Origin: Pseudonocardia alni
Lineage (GTDB): Bacteria; Actinomycetota; Actinomycetes; Mycobacteriales; Pseudonocardiaceae
NCBI RefSeq assembly: GCF_002813375.1
Contig: NZ_PHUJ01000003.1
Coordinates: forward strand, 2,914,001 to 2,978,000
Direction: 5' to 3'
Length of the DNA: 64,000 nt
The position numbers and the translations under genes are program-made. Position 1 is the stretch's first letter. Each line of letters begins with the position of its first letter. A model generated the notes under the pieces. It was not told the DNA's origin and ran no database searches. It was given only the letters and a program-made list of their open reading frames with translations. Positions 25,232 through 34,326 of the stretch are shown piece after piece.

Positions 25232-26704
25232 GTGGCCGAGGAGACGCCGCCGGCCGACCGGTTCGCACGGCGACTGCGCGGCGCGCTGCGGCGTGACGCG
25301 AAACGGCTGCTCACCCCGGGTCCGTCGACGGTGCCGATGCTCATGCTCGGCCCGCAGGTCCCCGACGACGCCCGTGTGCAGGAGGTCCTGGACCTCTGCA
25401 TGCGGATCGGTGAGATCGAGCTGTCCTCCGGCGAATCGGTCGACGAGGTCACGGCGACGATGCTGCGGCTGGCCAACCTGGCGGGTCTGCCGGCGGTCGA
25501 CGTGGACATCACGTTCACCTCGATCACGATGTGCTGCCACCGCGGCAACGCCGCCCAGCCGGTGACGACGATGCGGCTGGTCCGCTACCGCACGCTCGAC
25601 CTGTCCCGCCTCGCCGAGACCGAGGCGATCATCCGCGACGTCGAGGCGGGTCGGCTCGACGTGCGGGCGGCGTCGTCGAAGGTCTCCGAGGTCGTGCGGC
25701 ACCCGCACCCCTACCCCCGCTGGGTGGCGACGTTCGGCTGGGCCGCGCTGGCCGCGTCGATCGCCCTGCTGCTCGGTGGCGGCCCGCTGACCGCGACGAC
25801 GGCGTTCGTCACCACCGCGATCATCGACCGGATCGGCCGGGTACTGGCCCGGCGCGGGGTCGCAGCGTTCTTCCAGCAGGTGGTCGGTGGCTTCCTCGTC
25901 ACCGCCTCGACGGTCGCCCTGGTGCAGCTGGAGGTGTTCCCGCCGGGCACCCGGGCGTCCTACATCGTCGCCGCGGGCATCACGGTGCTGCTGTCCGGGC
26001 TGAGCGTGGTCTCCACCGTGCAGGACGCCCTGACCGGCTACTACCTGACCGCGGCCGCCCGCATGGTCGAGATCTCGTTGCTGTCGGCGGGGCTTCTGAC
26101 CGGCGTCGTGCTCGGCCTGCAGCTCGGGCTCGCGATGGGGACCCAGATCGAGGTGTCCGGGGACCTGCCGTCGGGACCGGGCCAGTTCGGGCTCTCGCTG
26201 GTCGCCGGTGCGCTGGCGGCGGCGTTCTACGCGCTCGCCGGGTACGCACCGTTGCGGTCGTTGCCGATCGCCGGCGCGGTCGGCGCGTCGAGCTGGCTGG
26301 TCTACGGCCTGCTCACGCAGAACGCCGGGCTCGGCCAGGTGCCCGCGACCGGGGCCGCGGCGCTCGTCGTCGGCCTGGCGGCGGGCCTGCTGCGCCGGGG
26401 CACCCAGACCCCGCCGATGGTCGTCACCCTCGCCGGGGTCACCCCGCTGCTGCCCGGTCTGGCCGCCTACCGCGGCTTCTACCAGCTGGCGATCGAGGGG
26501 CCGTCCGAGGGATTGGTGACGATCACGATCGCGCTGGCCGTCGGTCTGGCGCTGGCCGCGGGCGTCGCCCTGGGGCAGTTCGTGGCCAGCCCGCGCCGCC
26601 GTCCCGAGGACCGGCCCGGCGGGGCCGAGAGCTCCCCCACCGGCGCCGCGGCCGTCGGCGCCCCGGTGCCCGACACCACGGCCGACGGGGCCGATCCGAA
26701 GTAG
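25232..26704 (+). CDS. Threonine/serine exporter, ThrE type
   Basis: A 490-aa protein with the ThrE layout: a soluble N-terminal ThrE domain (residues about 45-165, including [20 protein letters not shown] and [16 protein letters not shown]) followed by about ten hydrophobic segments covering both the DUF1212 and DUF3815 parts in one chain. The family exports L-threonine and L-serine by proton antiport. The GTG at 25232 is chosen because GGAGGG lies 4 nt upstream. otsA follows after 32 nt with its own likely -10. Confidence 0.9.
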   Translation: MAEETPPADRFARRLRGALRRDAKRLLTPGPSTVPMLMLGPQVPDDARVQEVLDLCMRIGEIELSSGESVDEVTATMLRLANLAGLPAVDVDITFTSITMCCHRGNAAQPVTTMRLVRYRTLDLSRLAETEAIIRDVEAGRLDVRAASSKVSEVVRHPHPYPRWVATFGWAALAASIALLLGGGPLTATTAFVTTAIIDRIGRVLARRGVAAFFQQVVGGFLVTASTVALVQLEVFPPGTRASYIVAAGITVLLSGLSVVSTVQDALTGYYLTAAARMVEISLLSAGLLTGVVLGLQLGLAMGTQIEVSGDLPSGPGQFGLSLVAGALAAAFYALAGYAPLRSLPIAGAVGASSWLVYGLLTQNAGLGQVPATGAAALVVGLAAGLLRRGTQTPPMVVTLAGVTPLLPGLAAYRGFYQLAIEGPSEGLVTITIALAVGLALAAGVALGQFVASPRRRPEDRPGGAESSPTGAAAVGAPVPDTTADGADPK

Positions 26705-26707
26705 GGT
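26702..26707 (+). promoter_or_regulatory. -10 element TAGGGT for otsA, overlapping the thrE stop
   Basis: TAGGGT includes the TAG stop of thrE and lies 35 nt before the otsA GTG, with GAGGAGG in between. otsAB may therefore have a promoter independent of thrE. Confidence 0.35.
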
Positions 26708-26736
26708 CGCCACGGGGCGAGCGTCGAGGAGGGCAT

Positions 26737-28155
26737 GTGTCCACAGGGGAACCGGTGACCGCAGCGGATCTGGTGGTGGTGGCCAACAGGCTCCCCGTGG
26801 ACCTGGAGCGGCATCCGGACGGCAGCACCACCTGGCGTCGCAGCCCGGGCGGCCTGGTCACGGCGCTGGAGCCGACCCTGCGGGCCCGGGAGGGTGCCTG
26901 GGTCGGCTGGCCCGGCGTCCCCGACGCCGAGGTCGAGCCCTTCGCCGAGGACGGCCTGTCGCTGTTCCCGGTGATGCTGACCGCGCAGGAGGTCACCGAC
27001 TACTACGAGGGCTTCTCCAACGGCACGCTCTGGCCGCTCTACCACGACGTCGTCGCACCGCCGCAGTTCCACCGGCACTGGTGGCGCGCCTACACCGCGG
27101 TGAACCAGCGCTTCGCCGAGGAGGTCGCGAAGGTCGCCGCCCAGGGCGCGACGGTCTGGGTGCAGGACTACCAGCTCCAGCTCGTCCCGGGGAAGCTGCG
27201 CGAGCTGCGCCCGGACCTGCGGATCGGCTTCTTCCTGCACATCCCGTTCCCGCCGGTCGAACTGTTCCGCCAGCTCCCGTGGCGGACCCGGATCATGGAG
27301 GGCCTGCTCGGCGCGGACCTCGTCGGTTTCCACACCGACGGCGGCGTCCGCAACTTCCACTGGCTCGCCCAGGAGCTCGCCGGGGCCTCCACCGACCGCG
27401 ACCCGGAGGTGCTCCACCACGGCGGACGGCGGATCCGGCTCGGCGCGTTCCCGATCTCGATCGACTCGCACCGGCTCGACGAGCTGGCCCGGACCCCCGA
27501 GGTCGAGAAGCGTGCCGCCGAGATCCGGACGGAGCTCGGCAGCCCGGAGAAGATCGTGCTGGGTGTCGACCGGCTCGACTACACCAAGGGCATCGACGTC
27601 CGGCTCCGCGCGTTCCACGAGCTCCTCGAGGAGGAGCGGGTGTCCGTCGACGACGCGGTGATGATCCAGCTGGCGACGCCGTCGCGGGAGCGGGTCGAGC
27701 ACTACCAGCAGATGCGCGCCGACATCGAGCAGGCCGTCGGCCGGATCAACGGCGAGTTCGCCCGCGTCGGGCACCCGGCGGTGCACTATCTGCACCGGTC
27801 GCTGCCGCGCGAGGAGCTCGCCGCGTTCTTCCTCGCCGCCGACGTCATGCTCGTGACCCCGCTGCGCGACGGCATGAACCTCGTCGCCAAGGAGTACGTC
27901 GCCTGCCGCCCCGACGACGGCGGCTGTCTCGTGCTGTCCGAGTTCGCCGGTGCCGCGATCGAGCTGACCAGCGCTCTGCTGGTCAACCCGCACGACACCG
28001 ACGGCGTCAAGGAGGCGCTCTACGCGGCGCTGACCATGAACGCCGAGGAGGGGCGCAAACGGATGCGCACGCTGCGCCGCCAGGTCCTCGACCACGACGT
28101 CGACCGCTGGGCCACCGGGTTCCTGGAGGCGCTCGGCATCCGGGTCGAGCAGTGA
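26737..28155 (+). CDS. otsA: Trehalose-6-phosphate synthase
   Basis: The 472-aa GT20 glycosyltransferase joins UDP- or GDP-glucose to glucose-6-phosphate. Signatures: [16 protein letters not shown] with [11 protein letters not shown] (N-loop), [52 protein letters not shown] and the nucleotide site [16 protein letters not shown]. Length fits bacterial OtsA. GTG at 26737 follows GAGGAGGGC. The stop overlaps the otsB start by 4 bp (GTGA), so the two-step trehalose pathway is made as a unit, useful for osmotic and desiccation stress. Confidence 0.95.
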   Translation: MSTGEPVTAADLVVVANRLPVDLERHPDGSTTWRRSPGGLVTALEPTLRAREGAWVGWPGVPDAEVEPFAEDGLSLFPVMLTAQEVTDYYEGFSNGTLWPLYHDVVAPPQFHRHWWRAYTAVNQRFAEEVAKVAAQGATVWVQDYQLQLVPGKLRELRPDLRIGFFLHIPFPPVELFRQLPWRTRIMEGLLGADLVGFHTDGGVRNFHWLAQELAGASTDRDPEVLHHGGRRIRLGAFPISIDSHRLDELARTPEVEKRAAEIRTELGSPEKIVLGVDRLDYTKGIDVRLRAFHELLEEERVSVDDAVMIQLATPSRERVEHYQQMRADIEQAVGRINGEFARVGHPAVHYLHRSLPREELAAFFLAADVMLVTPLRDGMNLVAKEYVACRPDDGGCLVLSEFAGAAIELTSALLVNPHDTDGVKEALYAALTMNAEEGRKRMRTLRRQVLDHDVDRWATGFLEALGIRVEQ

Positions 28156-28916
28156 GCCCCGACGCCGCCGTGGAGCAGCTCGCCGGCGTGGGGCGGCTGC
28201 TCGTCGCCCTCGACTTCGACGGCGTACTGGCCCCGCTGGTCGACGACCCGTCGACGTCGCGGCCGCTGCCCGCCTCGGCCGACGCCGTCCGGCGCCTCGC
28301 GGCGCACGACGCGACGACCGTCGTGATGCTGTCCGGCCGGGGCCGCGACGACCTCGCAACCGTCTCCGGGTTCGTCCCGCCGGTCGGGCTGGTGGGCAGC
28401 CACGGCGCCGAGTACGACGACGGGCTCGCCGCCCTGCTCGGGCGCGGCGGCCTGCTGACGCCTGCGCAGGAGCGCCGGCGGACCGCGCTGCTCGACGGCC
28501 TGCGCACCCTGGTCGACGGGACCCCCGGGGCGCGCCTGGAGACCAAGCCCGCGGGCGGAGCGGTGCACGTGCGCGGCATGGACCCGGCCGCCGGGGCGGC
28601 GCTGCTGGAGCGGGTCGACGCCGAGTGGGCCGGTGACGGCGTCGACGCCGTCGCGGGCAAGGACGTGCTGGACCTGGCCGTCGTCGAGACCACCAAGGGC
28701 TCCGCGGTGGAGGCGCTGCGGTCGGCCCTGCACGCGGACGCGGTGCTGTTCGCCGGGGACGACGTCACCGACGAGACCGCGTTCCGGGTGCTGGGCGACG
28801 GCGACGTCGGTATCAAGGTCGGCGACGGCGACACCGCGGCCCGCTTCCGGGTCGCCGACCCGCAGGAGATGGCCGGGGTCCTGGAGCGGCTGGCCGCGCT
28901 GCGCTGCGGGTCCTGA
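28152..28916 (+). CDS. otsB: Trehalose-6-phosphate phosphatase
   Basis: The 254-aa HAD phosphatase removes phosphate from trehalose-6-phosphate. HAD motif I is [16 protein letters not shown] with the nucleophile Asp, motif II is [12 protein letters not shown], and motifs III/IV include [21 protein letters not shown] and [17 protein letters not shown]. The GTG start overlaps the otsA stop. Length equals that of OtsB proteins without the extra N-terminal domain of mycobacterial OtsB1. Confidence 0.95.
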   Translation: MSPDAAVEQLAGVGRLLVALDFDGVLAPLVDDPSTSRPLPASADAVRRLAAHDATTVVMLSGRGRDDLATVSGFVPPVGLVGSHGAEYDDGLAALLGRGGLLTPAQERRRTALLDGLRTLVDGTPGARLETKPAGGAVHVRGMDPAAGAALLERVDAEWAGDGVDAVAGKDVLDLAVVETTKGSAVEALRSALHADAVLFAGDDVTDETAFRVLGDGDVGIKVGDGDTAARFRVADPQEMAGVLERLAALRCGS

Positions 28917-28931
28917 CCAGGTCCCGACAGC

Positions 28932-30206
28932 TCAGTCGAGGTCGGCCAGCGCGGCCGGGGGCTCGCGGCACGGGTCGTCGGCGGCGGGCAGGTCGGAGGC
29001 GTTGCCGGGGATCCCGAGGCCCTCGGTGGCGGCGAGCCCGCCCATCTGGGTGTACCAGCGCGGGGCGCGCTCGCGGGCGTGCCAGTAGCCCTTCGCGCTG
29101 ATCCAGCCGCGTTCGCCGGGGTCGGCGACACCGTTGCCGTTGGAGTCGCCGAGGAAGCGCATGCCGCCGCCGGGGGCGCGTTCGACGTGCAGCGGGGACG
29201 GCAGCAGCCCGATGAGCTGCGCGGACTCGTCCACGCTGAGCGAGCGGCTGGACTTGCCGAAGTAGTACCAGGAGGCGGCGCAGACGCCGTAGACGCGCGG
29301 CGCGAACTGCGCGACGTTGACGTAGATCTCCAGGATCCGGCGCTTGGACATGACGAGCTCCATCGTCTCCGCCGGCGGGATCTCCAGCGCCTTGCGCACC
29401 GGTTCCAGCGGCGGATAGCGCCCGGCCCACAGGAACAGGTTCTTCGACGTCTGCTGGGTGATGGTCGACCCGGACGGGTCGTCGGTGCCGTCCATGTACG
29501 CCTGCACGCGCGCCCACTGCATCCCGTAGTCGACGGCGAGGGTGCGCTCCGGGAACTGCTGGTCCTCCTGCCCCATCACCACGATCAGGAAGTTGCGCGA
29601 CACGTGCTCGGCGTCGGTCCACTGCGCGACGGTCGGCCCGAAGTTCCACAGCCGGAACATCGTGTACGGCGGGTTGACCAGCGTGAACAGCAGCACCAGG
29701 ACCAGCGGGACGGCCTGGGCGACCAGGGCCCAGCGCAGCAGCCTGCGCAGCCGGACCCGGGTCGACGGCGGCGGGGTCCCCGGGGGCCGCTGCGGCCGCA
29801 GCCCGCGCAGTCGTTCCCGCAGCGCCGCGACCTGCGGCCCGATCGGGCGACGCGGAGCGCGGGGCTCCTCGGGACGGGGCACGGGGGCCGCTCCGCGACG
29901 CGGCGGGGGGCCGGTCCGGCGGGCGCCGCGACGCGTGGGCAGTGGCCGCTGGGCCGGGTGGAGCACGTCCGGGCGGTCGGACGCCACGGGGCGCGGGATC
30001 GGGCGCAGGGCGTCCGGGGAATCGGACGGTGCGGGGCGCGGGGCCCGACGCAGGCCGTCGGGGCGGTCGGGCGGCGCGGAGGGCCGCGGGGCCGGCGGGG
30101 GTGGCACGGCGCGGGCCGGCCGCCCGCCCGCCGGCGGACGTCCGGGAGGCGGGGGCGGCCCGACACGTGGCGGCCCGGCCCCGGGACGCGGCGCGGGAGG
30201 CGGCAT
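28932..30206 (-). CDS. Monofunctional peptidoglycan glycosyltransferase (GT51, MtgA-like)
   Basis: The 424-aa protein has a Pro/Arg-rich cytoplasmic tail (residues 1-135), one transmembrane helix (about 155-180) and a GT51 domain. The catalytic Glu lies in VVMGQEDQQFPERT; the second motif is GSTITQQTSKNLFLW and the third KRRILEIYVNVAQF. It polymerises lipid II into glycan strands outside the membrane. There is no transpeptidase domain. A segment near residue 355 (GDSNGNGVADPGERG) matches a complete EF-hand calcium loop, which is unusual. The exact start is unsure because the open frame continues upstream of 30206 and the ATG lacks a good ribosome binding site. Confidence 0.85.
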   Translation of the reverse strand: MPPPAPRPGAGPPRVGPPPPPGRPPAGGRPARAVPPPPAPRPSAPPDRPDGLRRAPRPAPSDSPDALRPIPRPVASDRPDVLHPAQRPLPTRRGARRTGPPPRRGAAPVPRPEEPRAPRRPIGPQVAALRERLRGLRPQRPPGTPPPSTRVRLRRLLRWALVAQAVPLVLVLLFTLVNPPYTMFRLWNFGPTVAQWTDAEHVSRNFLIVVMGQEDQQFPERTLAVDYGMQWARVQAYMDGTDDPSGSTITQQTSKNLFLWAGRYPPLEPVRKALEIPPAETMELVMSKRRILEIYVNVAQFAPRVYGVCAASWYYFGKSSRSLSVDESAQLIGLLPSPLHVERAPGGGMRFLGDSNGNGVADPGERGWISAKGYWHARERAPRWYTQMGGLAATEGLGIPGNASDLPAADDPCREPPAALADLD

Positions 30207-30371
30207 CGGGGGGCGCCGCCCGGCGGGGCCCGGGGGCGGTGGTGGCGGACGGCGACGTGGGTCGCGCTCGTCGTTCAGCGCAACCTCCCCCTCGCCCCGG
30301 TCCGGCCACCCGGACGGGCGACCCGAACCCGACGATACCGACGGGGCGGGAGGAACCGTGGCCGGTACGGG

Positions 30372-31214
30372 TCAGCGCGGCGGACCGCAGGCCGGGTCGA
30401 CGGCGTCGAGCACCTCGACCTCGTCGCCGACGGCGATCTCCGCGCCCGGGGCGTCCGGGATCAGGTTGACCCCGAACCACACCTTGCCGTCGAACCGCCG
30501 GTGCCGGGCCAGGGTGGCCATCGGCTCGCGGCCCGTGACGGCCGTGTCCGGGTCGACGGTGGTGAGCACGCAGCGGGCGCAGCCCTTGGCCACCCGGAAC
30601 TCCGCGGCGCCGATCCGGATGCGCCGCCAGCCGTCCTCGGCCCAGGCCGGTGCGCCGTCGACGAAGGCGTTCGGCCGGAACCGGGTCATCGGCAGCGGCG
30701 CCTCGGCCGCGTCCGGGCCGGCGGCGACCAGCGCGTCCAGCGCGTGCAGCGAGGCCGTGGAGGCGAGCAGCAGCGGGTAGCCGTCGGCGTAGGAGACGCG
30801 GTCCTCGTCGTGGGAGAAGTCGGGGTCGGGACGGCGTCGGGCCGGGTCGTCGAGGTGGATCAGTCGCACCGGGTCGCCGAGCAGCTCGGAGAACCAGGCG
30901 TCGGCCGCCGGGCCGGCCGGGACGCCGGCGGTGTCCCAGCGGTGCACGCGGACCGGCACCGGCTCGCCGTCGGGCACGGGGACGGTGAACGGCGGCAGCC
31001 CCGGTCCGGTCAGGCGGAGCCCGTCGTCGGCGGGGGTGGGCGCGACGAGCACGAGCCGCGGGTGGGTGCGCGCGGTGACCACGGCGCCGTCGTCGCGGAC
31101 CAGCATCCAGCGCCGGTCCCCGGCGAGACCGGCCCGTTCGACGACCGAGCGGGCGACGTCCGCGCCCCGGCAGGACTTGACCGGGTAGCGGCGCAGCCCG
31201 GTCAGGCTCACCAT
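30372..31214 (-). CDS. MOSC domain-containing protein
   Basis: A 280-aa protein with a MOSC N-terminal beta barrel (LTGLRRYPVKSCRGADV, residues 4-20) and the MOSC core with the conserved cysteine in RVAKGCARCVLTTVDP (about residue 215). It belongs to the YcbX/mARC type that binds molybdenum cofactor and may reduce N-hydroxylated compounds. The ATG at 31214 overlaps the end of the LacI-type gene by 7 bp, so they are probably co-transcribed. Substrate unknown. Confidence 0.9.
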   Translation of the reverse strand: MVSLTGLRRYPVKSCRGADVARSVVERAGLAGDRRWMLVRDDGAVVTARTHPRLVLVAPTPADDGLRLTGPGLPPFTVPVPDGEPVPVRVHRWDTAGVPAGPAADAWFSELLGDPVRLIHLDDPARRRPDPDFSHDEDRVSYADGYPLLLASTASLHALDALVAAGPDAAEAPLPMTRFRPNAFVDGAPAWAEDGWRRIRIGAAEFRVAKGCARCVLTTVDPDTAVTGREPMATLARHRRFDGKVWFGVNLIPDAPGAEIAVGDEVEVLDAVDPACGPPR

Positions 31215-32311
31215 CCGGAGAAGAACTCCCCGGACTGGCGCAGCCCGCGGGTGGTCGCCCCGACGATCAGCTCCGTCGGGAGGTTGACGTGCTCGGGGAC
31301 GTGGCGGTCGCCGCGTTCGAGCAGCAGCCGTCCGGCCTCGAGGCCCTTCTCCCGGAACGGCTGGCGGACCGTGGTCAGGCCGACGCGCTCGGCCTCGGGC
31401 ACGCCGTCGAACCCGGCGACCGAGAGGTCCTCGGGCACCCGCAGGCCGCGGTCGCGGGCCTCGCGCAGCGCGCCGAGGGCGAGGATGTCGGAGGTGCACA
31501 CCAGCGCGGTGATCCCGGGGTGGGAGTCCAGCAGGGTGGCGGCGCCGTCCGCGCCGGCGTCGAGGGAGTGCTCGAACCGCTCGATGACCGGGACGTCGGC
31601 CCAGTCGACACCGGCCTCGGCGAGCGCCGCGCGCAGCCCGGCGAGGCGCTCCCGCTGCACGGCGTAGGAGCTGCCCTCCTGCCGGGCGACGTCGGCCCTG
31701 CCGTCGTGCCGGTGCGAGGACAGGCGCATGCAGAGCACACCGACGCGGCGGTGGCCGAGCTCGACGAGGTGCCGCCCGAGCGCGAGGGTCCCGGCGCGGT
31801 CGTCGACGCCGACGCGGTCCACCCCGGTGATCCCGGTGGGCTGGTCGCAGACGACCGTCGGCACCGGGCGCTGCAGGACGGCCCGGAAGTGCGGGTCGTC
31901 CTCACTGACCGAGTAGACGACGAAGCCGTCGACCCCGGCCTGGTAGACGGAGTCGACGTCGGAGTGCTCGGGGCTGACCGGGATCAGCAGCAGGCCGGTG
32001 CCCGCCTTCTCACAGGCCAGCGCGAGCCCCTCCAGGAAGCCGGTGGCGCCCGGGTCGCGGAAGGCGTAGCTGAGCGCCTCGGTGAGCAGCAGGCCCACCG
32101 CTCCGGCGCGCCGGGTGCGCAGCGAGCGGGCGACCGGGTCCGGGCCCGGGTAGCCGAGCCGCCGGGCCGCCTCCAGGACACGCTCGCGCAGCGGCGCGGA
32201 CAGCTGGTCGGGGCGGTTGTAGGCGTTCGACACGGTCGTCCGGGAGACCCCGAGTTCGGCGGCCAGCGACGCGAGCGTCGCCGGACGCCGCGGGTGCTGG
32301 GGGCCGGTCAT
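31208..32311 (-). CDS. LacI family transcriptional regulator
   Basis: A 367-aa protein with a LacI helix-turn-helix (TLASLAAELGVSRTTVSNAY and the hinge NRPDQLSAPLRERVLEAARR) and a periplasmic-binding-like effector domain ending GATTRGLRQSG. It would bind a palindromic operator and respond to a small ligand, normally a sugar. No sugar genes are adjacent; the only co-oriented neighbour is the MOSC gene, and the trehalose genes are 3 kb away. TACCGT lies 13 nt upstream of the ATG, suggesting a leaderless mRNA. Confidence 0.9.
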   Translation of the reverse strand: MTGPQHPRRPATLASLAAELGVSRTTVSNAYNRPDQLSAPLRERVLEAARRLGYPGPDPVARSLRTRRAGAVGLLLTEALSYAFRDPGATGFLEGLALACEKAGTGLLLIPVSPEHSDVDSVYQAGVDGFVVYSVSEDDPHFRAVLQRPVPTVVCDQPTGITGVDRVGVDDRAGTLALGRHLVELGHRRVGVLCMRLSSHRHDGRADVARQEGSSYAVQRERLAGLRAALAEAGVDWADVPVIERFEHSLDAGADGAATLLDSHPGITALVCTSDILALGALREARDRGLRVPEDLSVAGFDGVPEAERVGLTTVRQPFREKGLEAGRLLLERGDRHVPEHVNLPTELIVGATTRGLRQSGEFFSGW

Positions 32312-32318
32312 TCCCCGA

Positions 32319-32324
32319 ACGGTA
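32319..32324 (-). promoter_or_regulatory. -10 element TACCGT of the LacI-type gene
   Basis: TACCGT on the minus strand begins 13 nt before the ATG at 32311, with no ribosome binding site between. Confidence 0.4.
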
Positions 32325-32422
32325 GCGGCGCGGTCACGCACGTGAAAGTCCGCCCCGACCGGCCACGACGGGATCACACGCCGCGCGCGTTCCCGGCTCT
32401 CCGTACAGCGGTAGAGTGAATC

Positions 32423-32437
32423 TGAGAATGATTTCCA
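32423..32437 (+). promoter_or_regulatory. Zur box (TGAGAATGATTTCCA)
   Basis: This AT-rich dyad stands out in a GC-rich window and closely resembles the actinobacterial Zur operator (TGAAAATCATTTTCA type). It lies 38 nt before the znuA-like start. Zinc-loaded Zur would repress the transporter operon. Confidence 0.75.
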
Positions 32438-32474
32438 ATAAATGTATGCCGATATGTTGATGGGAGTTCCGTCC

Positions 32475-33488
32475 GTGTCCCGATCCCCGCTCCGCCCGGC
32501 CGCGCTCGTGGCCGGGCTGGCCGCACTCGCCCTGGGTCTGACCGCCTGCGGCTCCGGCCAGGTCGACGCCCCCACCAGCGCCGACACCCCGCAGGTGAAG
32601 ATCGTCACCTCCACCGACGCCTGGGGCGCGGTCGCCCGCGCCGTGGGCGGCAACTACGCCAGGGTCGAGTCGATCATCAGCTCCCCCGACGTCGATCCGC
32701 ACGGCTACGAGCCGACCCCGCAGAACGCGGCGACCGTCGGCGAGGCCCAGCTGCTGGTCATGAACGGCGGCGGCTACGACGCGTTCATGACCGATCTCGT
32801 CGCCGCGTCCGGCAACACGGCACCGCTGGTCGACGCCGTCGAGGTCTCCGGCATCGAGGGGGCCCAGGAGGCCCCCGCCGACGACCACGGCCACGACCAC
32901 GACGCCGGGGCCACCCCCGAGCCCGCAGGCGAGGCGGACCACGAGCACGAGCACGGCTCGTTCAACGAGCACGTCTGGTACGACCCGGCCGCGGTCGGCC
33001 GCGTCGCCGAGCAGCTCGCCGACCAGCTCGGCCGCATCGACCCGAGCGCCGCGGAGTACTTCCGCACCAACGCGCAGACCCTCGAGGGCGGCGTCGCCCA
33101 GCTGACGTCGAAGGCCACCGAGATCGGCCGCGCGCACCCGGGGGCACGGGTCGCCGTCACCGAGCCGGTGCCCGCCTACCTGCTGCAGGCCGCCGGGGTC
33201 GCGAACGCGACCCCGCAGGAGTTCTCCTCGGCGGTCGAGGAGGGCACCGACCCGCCGGCCGCCGTCGTCGCGCAGATGCTGGGGCTGTTCACCGCGCAGC
33301 CGCCGGTCGACGCGCTGATCCTCAACAGCCAGACGACCTCGCCGACCACCGACCAGGTCCGCGACGCCGCCCAGAAGGGAGGCGTCCCGGTGGTCCAGAT
33401 GTCGGAGACGCTGCCCGCGGGCACCACCGACTGGGTGCAGTGGATGAACGCCAACCTGGACGAGCTCTCCGCGGCGCTGAACCGCTGA
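32475..33488 (+). CDS. znuA: Zinc ABC transporter substrate-binding lipoprotein
   Basis: A 337-aa lipoprotein (signal ALVAGLAALALGLTACGSG, lipobox LTAC) of the cluster A-I metal-binding family. Ligand residues are suggested by the His in DPHGYEPTPQN, the His in FNEHVWYDP and the Glu/Asp near the C terminus. A His-rich loop between residues about 138 and 170 (DDHGHDHD, DHEHEHG) is diagnostic of zinc rather than manganese. The GTG at 32475 is chosen because GGGAG lies 8 nt upstream; an ATG 15 nt earlier is possible. Confidence 0.93.
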   Translation: MSRSPLRPAALVAGLAALALGLTACGSGQVDAPTSADTPQVKIVTSTDAWGAVARAVGGNYARVESIISSPDVDPHGYEPTPQNAATVGEAQLLVMNGGGYDAFMTDLVAASGNTAPLVDAVEVSGIEGAQEAPADDHGHDHDAGATPEPAGEADHEHEHGSFNEHVWYDPAAVGRVAEQLADQLGRIDPSAAEYFRTNAQTLEGGVAQLTSKATEIGRAHPGARVAVTEPVPAYLLQAAGVANATPQEFSSAVEEGTDPPAAVVAQMLGLFTAQPPVDALILNSQTTSPTTDQVRDAAQKGGVPVVQMSETLPAGTTDWVQWMNANLDELSAALNR

Positions 33489-33489
33489 C

Positions 33490-34326
33490 ATGGGTTCTTC
33501 GCACCAGTCCGCGCTGTCGCTGCGCGGGGCGGGCCTCCGGTTCGGGGCCCGGACCCTGTGGTCCGGCCTCGACCTGGACGTCGCACCCGGCGAGTTCGTC
33601 GCCGTCCTCGGCCCGAACGGCTCCGGCAAGACGACGCTGATGCGCGTCCTGCTGGGGCTGCTCCCGCTCTCCGACGGCACCGTGACCGTCGGCGGGCACA
33701 CCCCGCGGCGCGGCAGCCCGGAGATCGGCTACGTCCCGCAGCAGCAGCCGCTCGACCCGGACCTGCCGCTGCGCGGGCGCGACCTCGTCGGCCTCGGGCT
33801 CGACGGGCACCGCTTCGGTCTCGGCCTGGGCCGGCGACGCGAGCGGCGCGAGCGCGTCGACCGCGCGCTCGCCCAGGTCGGCGGCACCGGGTACGCCGAC
33901 GCCCCCGTCGGGCGGCTGTCCGGCGGCGAGCAGCAGCGGCTGCGGGTCGCGCAGGCACTCGTCGGGGACCCGGCGGTGCTGCTGTGCGACGAACCCCTGC
34001 TCAGCCTGGACCTGTCCCACCAGCGGATCGTGACCCGACTGATCGACGAGCGCCGCCGCGCCGCGGGCACCGCGGTGCTGTTCGTGACCCACGAGATCAA
34101 CCCGGTGCTGCCGCTGGTGGACCGGGTCCTCTACCTCGTGGACGGCCGGTTCTCGATCGGCACCACCGACGAGGTCATGACCTCGGAGACGCTGTCGCGG
34201 CTCTACCGCACCGACGTCGACGTGCTGCGGGTCCGCGACCGGCTGGTCGTCGTCGGGGCCGAGGACTCCCCGGTCACCCGGGACGAGCACGCCGAGCACG
34301 GCGTCGCGGTCGGGGGTGGCGCGTGA
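33490..34326 (+). CDS. znuC: Zinc ABC transporter ATP-binding protein
   Basis: A 278-aa ATPase with Walker A GPNGSGKTTLMR, signature LSGGEQQRLRVAQ, Walker B VLLCDEPLLSLD and H-loop FVTHE. It starts 1 nt after the znuA stop and ends with a GTGA overlap with the permease gene, so the three are co-translated. The C-terminal tail (DEHAEHG) carries His and acidic residues. Confidence 0.92.
   Translation: MGSSHQSALSLRGAGLRFGARTLWSGLDLDVAPGEFVAVLGPNGSGKTTLMRVLLGLLPLSDGTVTVGGHTPRRGSPEIGYVPQQQPLDPDLPLRGRDLVGLGLDGHRFGLGLGRRRERRERVDRALAQVGGTGYADAPVGRLSGGEQQRLRVAQALVGDPAVLLCDEPLLSLDLSHQRIVTRLIDERRRAAGTAVLFVTHEINPVLPLVDRVLYLVDGRFSIGTTDEVMTSETLSRLYRTDVDVLRVRDRLVVVGAEDSPVTRDEHAEHGVAVGGGA

Noticed and set aside
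25186..25234. Leaderless start of thrE at GTG 25193
   Set aside because: TAGCCT is only 7 nt from that GTG, not 12, while GTG 25232 has a good GGAGGG ribosome binding site.
32442..32474. Upstream starts of znuA (ATG 32460 or earlier)
   Set aside because: They would add residues before the lipoprotein signal and the GGGAG site is correctly spaced only for GTG 32475.
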